Below, piece after piece: positions 25,757 through 33,924 of a DNA stretch of 64,000 bases (positions within the stretch are counted from its first letter, which is position 1; each line of letters begins with the position of its first letter). The stretch lies in the NCBI RefSeq assembly GCF_014204795.1, contig NZ_JACHMB010000001.1:9622501-9686500 (forward strand), read 5' to 3'. Position numbers and translations under genes: made by a program. Under the pieces are notes generated by a model, which ran no database searches, had not been told where the DNA came from, and saw nothing but the letters and a program-made list of their open reading frames with translations. Source of the stretch: Nonomuraea jabiensis. Its GTDB lineage: Bacteria > Actinomycetota > Actinomycetes > Streptosporangiales > Streptosporangiaceae.

Positions 25757-26767
25757 CTACCGAAAGGACGACCGGGCAGCTTCGGCGAACGCCCGCAGTT
25801 CGCCGGGGATGTCGGGTCCGGCCGGGACATACACGACCTCGGTGACCCCGGCGGCACCCGCTTCGTCGAACCGGGCGGCGATGGAGGCGGCATCGCCGGT
25901 CCAGCCCGGCTCCAGGGCCGCCAGCCCGGCGGCGGTCACGACGTCGCGATCGCGGTCGGTCAGCCGGGACAGATGGCCCTGATGGGCGATGAGATGCCGT
26001 TCGCGCTCGGGACGTTCGGCTTCGAGCGAGGTGCGCCAGGCCCTTCCGCCCGGCATGGCGTCGACCGCGGCGCCCGCTTTCTGCCATACGGCGTGGACGA
26101 TGCTGGCGTAGCCGGGGCCGGCGGCCTCGATGACGCGCCGGCTGGTGTGATCCTCGCCCGGGCGCAGGACGGTGCCGAACCTCAGCACCGCGCACTGGGC
26201 CCATCCGTGATCGCCGTCCGCCGGGACGCTGGTCATGACGACGCCGGGCGCGTCGAGCTCCCGGGCCGCGGCGAATCCCTTCGGCCCGGAGGCGGCCACC
26301 CACAGGGGCACCTCCATTGGACGCGGAGGTGCGAATCCGGGCAGGTGCATCAGCTGGCACGGCCGGCCGTCGATCTCGACGACCTCGCCGTCGAGAAGCG
26401 CCCGTACCTGGCGGACGTAGCGGACGGTGTCGGCCCAGGGGACGGGCTGCTGCCCGAGCGCGTGCCGTGCGGTGTAGCCGGTCCCGACGGCGACGATGAG
26501 CCGGCCGGGCGCCAGCTCATGGACCGAGCCGATGGCCGAGGCGGTCACCATCGGATGGCGCAGGTCCGGGACGGCGACCCCCGTGGCGAGCCCGATCCGG
26601 TCGGTCCCGGACGCGATGCGGGCCAGCGCCACCCACAGGTCGCCGTGCAGCGCCGGTGAGTCGAACAGCCAGACGCGCCGGTAGCCGAGCCGTTCGGCGA
26701 ACCTGGCCGTGTCGACGACCTCGGCGGTTGGTGCGAGCGCGCAGGAGTAGTGGGGACGAGTCGTCAT
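25757..26767 (-). CDS. LLM-class (luciferase-like, F420-type) oxidoreductase
   Basis: This 336-residue TIM-barrel protein of the bacterial luciferase/F420-dependent group has FAERLGYRRVWLFDSPALHG, ASGTDRIGLATGVAVPDLRHP and PGRLIVAVGTGYTARHALGQ. Actinomycete members generally use F420H2, or FMN in some. The substrate is unknown. ATG 26767 was preferred to GTG 26779 because of GGGAAG upstream. It is divergent from a TetR regulator, and two tandem palindromes lie in the shared 100-bp region. Confidence 0.88.
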   Translation of the reverse strand: MTTRPHYSCALAPTAEVVDTARFAERLGYRRVWLFDSPALHGDLWVALARIASGTDRIGLATGVAVPDLRHPMVTASAIGSVHELAPGRLIVAVGTGYTARHALGQQPVPWADTVRYVRQVRALLDGEVVEIDGRPCQLMHLPGFAPPRPMEVPLWVAASGPKGFAAARELDAPGVVMTSVPADGDHGWAQCAVLRFGTVLRPGEDHTSRRVIEAAGPGYASIVHAVWQKAGAAVDAMPGGRAWRTSLEAERPERERHLIAHQGHLSRLTDRDRDVVTAAGLAALEPGWTGDAASIAARFDEAGAAGVTEVVYVPAGPDIPGELRAFAEAARSSFR

Positions 26768-26800
26768 GAGGCTTCCCACAGGGCCCCTCTGCTTCCGGTT

Positions 26801-26839
26801 TCAGGACAGATGTCCTGAACCTTAGGACGCTCGTCCTGA
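26801..26839. promoter_or_regulatory. Two tandem TetR-type palindromic operators
   Basis: TCAGGACAGATGTCCTGA at 26801-26818 and TTAGGACGCTCGTCCTGA at 26822-26839 share the core AGGAC and GTCCT half-sites, with start-to-start spacing of 21 bp (two helical turns). They lie between the divergent LLM oxidoreductase and TetR starts, so one regulator can control both. Confidence 0.85.
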
Positions 26840-26868
26840 AAGCGCAATGTGCCGGTACGCTCCTGTCC

Positions 26869-27483
26869 ATGGAAATCCGGGAGCGGCAGTGGTCGCCGAA
26901 CCAGCGGGCCAGACAGGAGCAGATCATTGAGGCGGCCATGGAGATCCTGGCCCGTGACGGCCTGGCGGCGTGCACGGCGCGCGCGGTGGCCGAGGCGGGC
27001 CCGCTGACGAAAAGCGCCATCCACTACTACTTCGACGACATGGACGAGATCATCGACGCCGCGATGGCACGTCACATGAGCGGGTGTCTCGACCGCATCG
27101 CCGAGGCGTCGAGCCGGCACGACAGCCCTCTCGACCGCTTCTGGGCCGCCGTCCAGGCCTATCTCGAGATCTTCGCCCGGCGGCCGAACGCCGCGTTCCT
27201 GTGGTTCAGCTACTGGGTGGACGTGGGGCAGAAGGGCCGCATGGAGCCGATCGACCGCATGCACCAGGCGATGATCGGTGTACTGCGTGACCTGCTGGCC
27301 GGTATCCCGGTCGACGACGCGCCCGCGCGAGCCCACGCGTTGTTCTCCTACCTGCTGGGCACGCTCATGCAGCAGGCCGTACGACCGTTGCCGTTCGCCG
27401 AGCTGAGGCCGCAGATCGCCACCGTGTGCGGCCTCGACCCGGCCCTCTCGACCGGCGGGGCCGGGCGGCGTCGTCAGCGCTGA
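26869..27483 (+). CDS. TetR-family transcriptional regulator
   Basis: This 204-residue regulator has an N-terminal HTH (RARQEQIIEAAMEILARDG, TARAVAEAGPLTKSAIHYYF) and a C-terminal ligand domain with WFSYWVDVG. The two AGGAC palindromes directly upstream are its likely operators, and the divergent LLM oxidoreductase its likely target. There is no clear ribosome site before ATG 26869. Confidence 0.9.
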   Translation: MEIRERQWSPNQRARQEQIIEAAMEILARDGLAACTARAVAEAGPLTKSAIHYYFDDMDEIIDAAMARHMSGCLDRIAEASSRHDSPLDRFWAAVQAYLEIFARRPNAAFLWFSYWVDVGQKGRMEPIDRMHQAMIGVLRDLLAGIPVDDAPARAHALFSYLLGTLMQQAVRPLPFAELRPQIATVCGLDPALSTGGAGRRRQR

Positions 27484-27508
27484 CAGCCGGGCCGGGCGTG
27501 AGTTCCCG

Positions 27509-28750
27509 TCATCCGAGGCAGGAGCGGACGGCCTTGACCAGGTTCGAGGCCCGCGGGTCGTCGGGCCGGAAGTTCCAGAGGTTGGTGACGTAGCCGAAGC
27601 CGACATCGGCATCGGGGTCGGCGAAGCCGATCGATCCGCCGGACCCCGGATGGCCGAACGATCCCGGCCCGAGCATCGGCCCCGGAGGGCAGGCTCGCCC
27701 GAACCCCAGCGACATGTAGAAGGAGCGGTCGGCTGGGATGTCCAGGCCCGGCGGCAGGCCGTACATCGGCGTCTTGTCGGTCTGGACGACGGTCATCCTC
27801 TCGACCGTCGACGGATCGAGCAGCCGGACGCCGTCGACGTCGCTGACGGTGGCGGCGTACATCCGGGCCAGCGAGCATGCGTCGGCGAGCATGTTCGCGG
27901 CGGGGAACTCCGCCGCGCGCCAGGCACGTGTCGTGAAATATCCGGTCGCGTTGTCGAGGGCGCCGCCGAGCTCGCCGGCGCGTATCTGGATCGAGCCCGG
28001 GCTCCACATGGATTCGACCCAGGCGGTGACCGTGTCCGCATCGAGCCCAGTGACCTTGATCATGCCGGCGAGCAGCTCCGCCACGCTGAACGCATCGGTG
28101 AAGTGGAGCCGGGCCACCCGTTCCTCGTGCTCCTCGGGCAGCCCGATCCAGGCGCTCAGGCCGAGCGGGGCGGCCACCTCTTCGGCGAAGAACGTGCCGA
28201 GTGACTTGCCGGTGATCCGACGTACGACCTCCCCGACCAGAAACCCGTAGGTGACGGCGTGGTAGACGTGCCGGGTGCCCGGCTGCCACAGCGGCTTCTG
28301 CGCCTCGAGTGCGCGGATGACCGGGTGCCATGCGCAGGCCTGCTCGAACGTCAGCGGCCCGTCGACGATCGGCAGACCGGCCTGGTGTGACAGCAGCCAG
28401 CGTACTTTGAGCTGTTCCTTGCCGTTGGCGGCGAACTCCGGCCAGTACCGGGCCACCGGGGCGTCCAGGTCCAGCTGGCCGCGCTGGGCCAGCAGATGGG
28501 CACAGATCGCGGTGGCGCCTTTCGTCGTGGATGCGACCTGGACGATGGTGTCCTTGCGCCACGGCCGGTTCGCCTCGCGGTCGGCGAGGCCGGCCCACAG
28601 GTTGGCGACGGGGCGGCCGCCCACGTAGACGCTGCACGCCGCGCCGACCTCGCCGGGGGTCTCGAAGTTCGCGTGGAACGCGTCAGCGAGCTTTCCCCAG
28701 CCTTCCTCTACACCGTGCTCGAGGTCGTCGCGGGCCTGATTGGCTGTCAT
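27509..28750 (-). CDS. Class C beta-lactamase-like serine hydrolase (EstB-type esterase)
   Basis: This 413-residue cytosolic-looking protein has SxxK as VASTTKGATA at about residue 75, with Ser as nucleophile. A YHAVTYGFLVGEVV segment stands at the YxN position, and a C-terminal GHPGSGGSIGFADP replaces KTG. No signal peptide is seen. Relatives are esterases or cleave beta-lactam-like esters. ATG 28750 has GAGAG upstream. A 17-bp tandem repeat lies further upstream. Confidence 0.88.
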   Translation of the reverse strand: MTANQARDDLEHGVEEGWGKLADAFHANFETPGEVGAACSVYVGGRPVANLWAGLADREANRPWRKDTIVQVASTTKGATAICAHLLAQRGQLDLDAPVARYWPEFAANGKEQLKVRWLLSHQAGLPIVDGPLTFEQACAWHPVIRALEAQKPLWQPGTRHVYHAVTYGFLVGEVVRRITGKSLGTFFAEEVAAPLGLSAWIGLPEEHEERVARLHFTDAFSVAELLAGMIKVTGLDADTVTAWVESMWSPGSIQIRAGELGGALDNATGYFTTRAWRAAEFPAANMLADACSLARMYAATVSDVDGVRLLDPSTVERMTVVQTDKTPMYGLPPGLDIPADRSFYMSLGFGRACPPGPMLGPGSFGHPGSGGSIGFADPDADVGFGYVTNLWNFRPDDPRASNLVKAVRSCLG

Positions 28751-29150
28751 TCGGATCCATTCTCTCGATACGGTCTGCCGCTCGGATCGGGTTCCGTTCG
28801 CCGCGTTCTGCTGTAGCGGGCGCGGCCTCGAAGGGGTGCTCCAGGGGTGGGACGGCGCCAATGCGCCGAAGACACGCAAGTGGTGCTCGCCGGGCGCGGG
28901 CGGCTTGCAGCAGGTGGGAGTGGCGGCGCTGGGTGGCGCAGGCGGTCGCGTGGCGCAGGCGGTCGCGTGGCGCAGGCGGTCGCGTGGCGCAGGCGGTCGC
29001 GTGGCGCAGGCGGTCGCCAACCCGCCGCACCGGCGCGAGCTCGTCACGGGTCATGCCGGCCACCGAGCGCCGCGGGCGACCGCGAGGGCGGCTTCGGCGG
29101 GAGACAGCCGGCGCGACTCGGCGGGGGAGTGGCAAGCAGGCTGTCGACGG
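28751..29150. other. Gene-free region containing a 17-bp tandem repeat
   Basis: No coding gene could be supported on either strand. The only structured element is the five-copy 17-bp repeat at 28933-29017. The rest holds the upstream region of the serine hydrolase and the 3' side of the DUF1048 gene. Confidence 0.6.
28933..29017. repeat. Tandem repeat, five perfect copies of a 17-bp unit
   Basis: The unit GTGGCGCAGGCGGTCGC is repeated five times without mismatch at 28933, 28950, 28967, 28984 and 29001. A degenerate partial copy precedes it. Seventeen is not a multiple of three, so the array is not part of a repeated protein. Perfect identity suggests recent slippage expansion. Confidence 0.9.
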
Positions 29151-29474
29151 TCAGGCGCCCGAGGTTCTCCTCTGGCTGATGGACTCCTGAAAGATGTCCG
29201 CGTTGGTGGGCGAGTCCTTGATCAGGTCGTCGCAGAAGGCAGCGACATCGTCGCCGATGAGTTCCAGGACTCCCTTGCCGTCCGCGACGCCCTCCTCGAA
29301 GAAATCGACGATCCCGGAGAGCAGGGTCCCGCCGACCAAGTCGATCGGTCCGACCTTGAAGAGGTACCTCTGCATCTCCTTGTAGACGATCTGATAGTCC
29401 CTCGGGAGCGCCTTGACCCGCGCCAGGTGCGCCCGCCACTGCTTCTTGCCCTCGATGATGTCCTGGATGCCCAC
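29151..29474 (-). CDS. DUF1048 family protein (second copy)
   Basis: This 107-residue protein starts MGIQDIIEGKKQWRAHLARV, with DYQIVYKEMQRYLFK and a conserved GDDVAAFCDDLI segment, matching DUF1048. It begins with GTG at 29474 behind AGGAGG, immediately after the preceding DUF1048 gene. It is the third gene of the PadR-DUF1048-DUF1048 operon. The function is unknown. Confidence 0.82.
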   Translation of the reverse strand: MGIQDIIEGKKQWRAHLARVKALPRDYQIVYKEMQRYLFKVGPIDLVGGTLLSGIVDFFEEGVADGKGVLELIGDDVAAFCDDLIKDSPTNADIFQESISQRRTSGA

Positions 29475-29475
29475 G

Positions 29476-29832
29476 TCAGCCTCCTAGCCGGCCCAATTTC
29501 CTTGCGACATTCCTGTTCAACTGCTCGCGCCACCGGTCGCGAAAGTTCCGAGCCCCTTGTCCGCCGGCCAGCGCCGCGCAGAAGCCCCCGATGTCGTCAC
29601 CCAGCACCTCGTGAATGCTCTGTCCATCGGCCGCCGTCTCTTCGAGCAGCCCCAGAGCATTGTCGAGAATCGGCATCAGGTTTCGACCGGTGAAGTCCCC
29701 GTAGGGAAAAAGATGAGCCTTGATCTGTTCCCACGCCGCCCGATAGTCGTCCGGCAACTTCTGTGCCCGGACTTCGAACGCCTTCATTTCCCTGGTGAGA
29801 TCGTTGCCTGTCATGGCGTCCCACAAGTTCAT
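29476..29832 (-). CDS. DUF1048 family protein (first copy)
   Basis: This 118-residue protein starts MNLWDAMTGNDLTREMKAFE, with LPDDYRAAWEQIKAHLFPYG and EVLGDDIGGFCAALAGG, the same architecture as the next gene. ATG 29832 overlaps the PadR stop (ATGA) and has GGAGGG upstream. The pair may form a heterodimer; that is inference from pairing only. Confidence 0.83.
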   Translation of the reverse strand: MNLWDAMTGNDLTREMKAFEVRAQKLPDDYRAAWEQIKAHLFPYGDFTGRNLMPILDNALGLLEETAADGQSIHEVLGDDIGGFCAALAGGQGARNFRDRWREQLNRNVARKLGRLGG

Positions 29833-30155
29833 CTTCCGCCCTCCTTGAGCTTGTCGATCCGCGAGGTGATGTACTCCCATTTCGCCCAGAACGTTGCGAG
29901 TTCTCTGCGGCCCGCGTCGTTGAGCGCATAGAACTTGCGCGGCGGGCCCAGCTCGGACGGTCGTTTCGTCACCTGGACGAGCCCGTTCTTTTCCAGCCGC
30001 AGCAGGATGGTGTAAACCGTCCCCTCGACGACGTCGGCGAAGCCGAGTTCGTTCAGCCGGCGCGTGATGGCGTACCCGTAGGTCTCCTCGCTGCCGATGA
30101 TTTCAAGCACGCAGCCCTCGAGCGTGCCCTTCAGCATCTCCGTCAGGTCGTCCAT
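29829..30155 (-). CDS. PadR-family transcriptional regulator
   Basis: This 108-residue winged-helix protein has LKGTLEGCVLEIIGSEETYG, ITRRLNELGFADVVEGTVY and TKRPSELGPPRKFYALNDAG, typical of PadR subfamily 2. It is the first gene of an operon with two DUF1048 proteins, a common actinobacterial and firmicute grouping. A large inverted repeat at 30177-30224 upstream is the probable autoregulatory site. Confidence 0.9.
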   Translation of the reverse strand: MDDLTEMLKGTLEGCVLEIIGSEETYGYAITRRLNELGFADVVEGTVYTILLRLEKNGLVQVTKRPSELGPPRKFYALNDAGRRELATFWAKWEYITSRIDKLKEGGR

Positions 30156-30176
30156 CGTGGGTCCTCTTCGGTCTTT

Positions 30177-30224
30177 CACTACTTTGTACTACCGAGTACC
30201 ACTACACGGTACCACAAAGTAGTG
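30177..30224. promoter_or_regulatory. Long inverted repeat, candidate PadR operator
   Basis: CACTACTTTGT (30177-30187) and ACAAAGTAGTG (30214-30224) are perfect 11-bp arms. The 26 bases between contain two further GTAC-type half-sites (GTACTACCGAGTAC, CGGTAC). It sits 22 bases before the PadR start and is clearly AT-richer than its surroundings. Confidence 0.8.
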
Positions 30225-30250
30225 AACGCGTGCGCCTGTACGAGCCATGA

Positions 30251-30913
30251 CGCGCGTCTTCCTCGAAGTCAGGTCGTGACGGGTTACGCAGATCCGGCGG
30301 CCAGGGGAAGGGCGGCCCCGGCGGACCGGGTGACGACGGTCCCGGGGGACGCCCGGACGAGGGCGGCGGCGACCGGCCGCGCCGGACCGGCTGGAAGCGG
30401 TTCATCCCCAGCTGGAAGGTCGTGGTCCTCGCCGTCATGGTGCTGGCGGCTGGCCTGTTCGTCATGATCATGGTGGCGTACGCCAACACCCCACTGCCTC
30501 TGGCGACCCAGCAGCAGGCCGTCGAACAGGGCAGCATCATCTACTACCGGGACGGCAAGACCGAGATCGCCTGGCTCGGCACCAAGCGCGAGATCGTGCC
30601 GATCACCAAGATCCCGCGGCATGTCCACGACGCCTTCATCGCCGCCGAGAACCGCACGTTCCGCACCGACCCGGGCATCTCGGTGTCCGGCATCATGCGG
30701 GCGGTGTGGAGCACGGTGACCGGCCAGCAGATCCAGTGCGGTTCGACGATCACGCAGGAGATGGCGCGGGGCTACTACGACGGCCTCAGCCAGGAGCGGA
30801 CCATTCAGCGGAAGGTCAAGGAGATCTTCGTCTCGATCCGCGCCAGCAAGGATATGTCGGACGAGATCAGCCCGCCGGCCCGTGGCACAGGCCCTCAGCG
30901 CCGAACAGCCTGA
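30251..30913 (+). pseudogene. Truncated class A PBP (GT51 transglycosylase) gene
   Basis: The frame opens after a TGA at 30249 without an ATG. It gives a Gly/Pro-rich cytoplasmic tail, a membrane helix (VVLAVMVLAAGLFVMIMVAY) and part of a GT51 domain: AFIAAENRTFRTDPG with the catalytic Glu, then CGSTITQEMARGYYDG and KVKEIFVSIRASK. It breaks off after DMSDEI, where the conserved LNxxYFG region should follow. The second half of GT51 and the whole transpeptidase domain are missing. A GTG at 30422 could start a short product, but it cannot be a working PBP. Confidence 0.78.
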
Positions 30914-30918
30914 CAGCC

Positions 30919-31485
30919 CTAGAGGGGATTGTCCCGTAGCCAGGCCAGGACCTGGCCGGCGTGCTCGTTCGGCGGGAAGACCGGGTAGAAGACGTGCTCG
31001 ATCGCGTCGCCACGGATGATCAGGGTCAGCCGCTTGTACAGCCTCCGCCCGCCGGCCTCGAACGTGGGCAGATCGAGCGCCCGCGCCAGGCTCCGCGCAG
31101 GGTCGGAGAGCAGCTGGAACGGCAGGTGCAGCCGCTCGACGACCTCGCGCTGATAGTCGGTGTCCTGGCTCGACAGGCCGAACACGCTCACCGCGCCGGC
31201 GGCGAGCAGGTCCTGATGGTGGTCGCGGAAGCCACAGGACTCGGGGGTGCAGCCGCGCGCTCCGGGGATCGAGTCCCAGCCGTCGGGCAGGTCGGTGCCC
31301 GGGCGGCCGGTGAGCGGGTAGATGTAGACCACCGTACGGCCCGCGCCGAGCGCGTCAAGGCGGATCGCGGCGCCGCCGGTGCCCGGCAATTCCAGGTGCG
31401 GCAGCTTCATGCCCGGCAGATGGGCGGCCGCGCCGTCGTCCTCGGGGACGGGCAGGTCGGCGGGCAGGTTCGTGTGGTCGGTCAT
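30919..31485 (-). CDS. Peroxiredoxin (AhpC/TSA, BCP-like)
   Basis: This 188-residue thioredoxin-fold protein has LGAGRTVVYIYPLTGRPG and then SIPGARGCTPESCGFRDHH. The Cys in GCTPESC is the candidate peroxidatic residue, and a second Cys four residues on could resolve it. FGLSSQDTDYQREV and FQLLSDPARSLARAL are typical peroxiredoxin segments. It reduces peroxides. AGGAGAGG precedes the ATG, 89 bases after the flavoprotein gene on the same strand, so both are probably cotranscribed. Confidence 0.87.
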   Translation of the reverse strand: MTDHTNLPADLPVPEDDGAAAHLPGMKLPHLELPGTGGAAIRLDALGAGRTVVYIYPLTGRPGTDLPDGWDSIPGARGCTPESCGFRDHHQDLLAAGAVSVFGLSSQDTDYQREVVERLHLPFQLLSDPARSLARALDLPTFEAGGRRLYKRLTLIIRGDAIEHVFYPVFPPNEHAGQVLAWLRDNPL

Positions 31486-31573
31486 CAGGTCCTCTCCTGC
31501 GGTGGCCGGTGAGACGCGGCTGCTGTGGTGTTCTCCAGGTGCGCGAGCCGGGCCAAGGACGTCTCTTCGCGCT

Positions 31574-32803
31574 CTACGCCGACGCCTCGACGGCCGAGCC
31601 GGCCGCGGCGCGCTCCCACGTGACGCGGCGGCGCCGGACCGGCAGGCCGAGCGTCGGGTTGGCGACGCTCCAGGCGGCGTTCTTGCAGATCAGCTCCTTG
31701 TAGACGGCGGCGAGCCGGCCGGTCAGGACGGCCTGCACGGCGCGGTCGTCGGCGGTGACGTACTGGATCAGCCCCTCCTTGCGGCCCAGCGAGATGCACT
31801 GGTTGAAGTAGCGGATCGACACCTTCGGGAGCTTCCCGCCGGTCAGGCGGGCCGCGATCGCGTCGGCGGCCTGCCAGGCGGTCGGAATGCCGGAGGCGCA
31901 CGACATCCGCAGCGGCTTGTCCCCGGGGCCCATCACCATGGCCGCGTCGCCGATGGCGTACACGTCCGGGTGCGAGACCGAGCGCATGGTGCCGTCGACC
32001 ACGATCTGGCCGTCGCCGGTGACCTCCAGGGCGGTCGCCTTCGCGATCGGGTGGACCGCGAAGCCGGCGGTCCACACGGTGACGGCGGCCGGGATGGCCG
32101 TGCCGTCGGCGGTGGTGACGCGGTCGGCTTCGACGCCGGTGACGGCGGCGTGCTCGTACGCGGTGATCCCGAGCTTGCCGAAGACCTTGCGCAGGTGCTC
32201 GCGGCCCTTGGGGGAGAGCCAGTCACCGAGCGCGCCTCGGGCGGCGAGGGCGACGTCGAGGTCGGGGCGGGTCTCGGCGATCTCGGTGGCGGCCTCCACG
32301 CCGGTGAGTCCGCCGCCGACGACGACCACGCTCTGCCCGGCGTCGAGGCGGGCCAGGCGCTCGCGCAGCCGGAGCGCTCCGGGGCGGCCGGCGATCTCGT
32401 AGGCGTGCTCGGCGCTCCCGGGGACGCCTTGGGCGTTCCAGCGGCTGCCGAGCGCGTAGACGAGCGTGTCGTAGGGGAGCTCTTCGGCGCCGGACCCGGG
32501 CGCGTTCAGGCCGACGCCGGACCCGGGCGCGTCGGTGAGGGTGACGGTCCTGCGGTCGACGTCGACGCCGGTGACCTGCGCGAGCCGCAGTTCGACGCCG
32601 GTGCCCGCGAACATCTCGCGGAACGGCCGGGGCTTGAGGTCCTGGCCGGTCGCCACCTGATGCATGCGGACGCGTTCGACGAAGTCGGGCTCGGCGTTGA
32701 CGAGGGTGATGGCGACGTCCTCGCGGCGGAGCCGCCTGGCGAGGCGGCCGGCGGCGATGGCTCCGGTGTAGCCGGCTCCGAGGACGACGATGCGGTGCTT
32801 CAT
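31574..32803 (-). CDS. NDH-2-like NAD(P)/FAD-dependent oxidoreductase
   Basis: This 409-residue two-dinucleotide-fold flavoprotein has FAD motif HRIVVLGAGYTGAIAAGRL, NAD motif SVVVVGGGLTGVEAATEIAE, and the second FAD motif HPDVYAIGDAAM. The C-terminus lacks a long membrane anchor. A small internal duplication gives two APGSG repeats near residue 95. It is adjacent to the second ECF41 sigma gene and followed by a peroxiredoxin. Oxidoreductases are among the classic genomic partners of ECF41 sigma factors. Confidence 0.88.
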   Translation of the reverse strand: MKHRIVVLGAGYTGAIAAGRLARRLRREDVAITLVNAEPDFVERVRMHQVATGQDLKPRPFREMFAGTGVELRLAQVTGVDVDRRTVTLTDAPGSGVGLNAPGSGAEELPYDTLVYALGSRWNAQGVPGSAEHAYEIAGRPGALRLRERLARLDAGQSVVVVGGGLTGVEAATEIAETRPDLDVALAARGALGDWLSPKGREHLRKVFGKLGITAYEHAAVTGVEADRVTTADGTAIPAAVTVWTAGFAVHPIAKATALEVTGDGQIVVDGTMRSVSHPDVYAIGDAAMVMGPGDKPLRMSCASGIPTAWQAADAIAARLTGGKLPKVSIRYFNQCISLGRKEGLIQYVTADDRAVQAVLTGRLAAVYKELICKNAAWSVANPTLGLPVRRRRVTWERAAAGSAVEASA

Positions 32804-32865
32804 TTCCTGCTCCTGTCTGTGTGGTTGCCCTTTGAACCGGGCAGCCCGCCGTTTCCTGACAGGTA

Positions 32866-32891
32866 CGGGATGTGAAGCACCTCACATCCCG
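32866..32891 (-). terminator. Hairpin between the ECF41 gene and the flavoprotein gene
   Basis: Perfect 10-bp arms CGGGATGTGA (32866-32875) and TCACATCCCG (32882-32891) close a 6-base loop, beginning 1 base after the sigma gene stop. It probably terminates the sigma transcript, or attenuates read-through into the flavoprotein gene. There is no T tract. Confidence 0.7.
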
Positions 32892-32892
32892 A

Positions 32893-33837
32893 TCAGAAGC
32901 CGTCGAACAGGGGCTCGCCGTGGTCGGCGAGCGCCCATTGCGCGGTCGCGCGTTCGAGCTTGTCGGGGTTGACCTGGTTGCGGAGCGCGGTGATGCCCTC
33001 GGCGGTGACCTCCAGGCACATGATGGCGACGACCCGGCCGTCCACGACGGCCACCACGGCGGGGTCGCCGTTGGCGGTCCAGGCGTAGACCTCGGGCGAG
33101 CCGCCGACCAGGGTGCGTTTGGCCTCGGTGGGTTTGAACAGGCCCCGCAGGAACTTCGCGACCGCGACGGCGCCCTCGAACGCCTTGGTGCGGGCCGGGA
33201 TCTTCCCGCCGCCGTCGCCGACCGAGATGGCGTCCTCGGTGAGCAGGCGTACGAGCGGCTCGGTCCGGCCGCTGGTGGCGGCCGCCAGGAACTCCTCGAC
33301 GATCCGCCGGGCGGCGGCCGCGTCGATCTCGGTACGGGCCTTGCCGTCCGCGACGTGTTTCTTGGCACGGTGGAAGAGCTGCTGGCTGGCGGCCTCGGTG
33401 AGGTCGAGGATCTCGGCGATCTCCCGGTGCGGGTAGTCGAAGGCCTCCCGCAGCACGTACACCGCCCGCTCGTTGGGGGACAGGCGCTCCATGAGGGTGA
33501 GGACCGCGTACGAGACCGATTCGCGCTGCTCGGCGGTGTCGGCCGGGCCGAGCATGGGGTCACCGGCGAGCAGCGGCTCGGGCAGCCATCGGCCCACGTA
33601 GGTCTCGCGGCGCGCCCGCGCGGAGGTGAGCTGGTTGAGGCACAGGTTGGTGAGGACCTTCGTGAGCCAGGCCTCGTGCACCTCGATGCGGTCGATGTCG
33701 GCGGCCTGCCAGCGCAGGAACGTCTCCTGCACGGCGTCCTCGGCCTCCGCGGCGGAGCCGAGGAGGCGGTAGGCGATGGCCTCCAGGCGCGGCCTGGACG
33801 CCTCGAACAGGTCGATGTCGTCCGCGGTCAAGGGCAT
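32893..33837 (-). CDS. ECF41-group sigma factor (SigJ-like)
   Basis: This 314-residue protein has region 2 (FEASRPRLEAIAYRLLGSAA, EDAVQETFLRWQ) and region 4 (LSPNERAVYVLREAFDYPH). The fused SnoaL-like domain carries VGDGGGKIPA and the terminal NPDKL motif. It is similar in organisation to the sigma gene at 24718 but clearly divergent in sequence. It sits between a carboxymuconolactone decarboxylase-like gene and an oxidoreductase gene, the classic ECF41 neighbourhood. Confidence 0.93.
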   Translation of the reverse strand: MPLTADDIDLFEASRPRLEAIAYRLLGSAAEAEDAVQETFLRWQAADIDRIEVHEAWLTKVLTNLCLNQLTSARARRETYVGRWLPEPLLAGDPMLGPADTAEQRESVSYAVLTLMERLSPNERAVYVLREAFDYPHREIAEILDLTEAASQQLFHRAKKHVADGKARTEIDAAAARRIVEEFLAAATSGRTEPLVRLLTEDAISVGDGGGKIPARTKAFEGAVAVAKFLRGLFKPTEAKRTLVGGSPEVYAWTANGDPAVVAVVDGRVVAIMCLEVTAEGITALRNQVNPDKLERATAQWALADHGEPLFDGF

Positions 33838-33924
33838 GGCGTGATCCTAGCCCGCGCGGCGCACCCGGACATGGGCGGGCCCCGGCCCGGGTCGGGCGAT
33901 CCTGGACCGGGGTTCGCCTGCCGG

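Noticed and set aside
28933..29017. CRISPR array
   Set aside because: The 17-bp units are directly adjacent with no unique spacers and no cas genes nearby, so it is a simple tandem repeat.
32480..32540. APGSG duplication in the flavoprotein as a functional repeat
   Set aside because: Only two copies in a surface-loop-like region between domains; probably a harmless small duplication.
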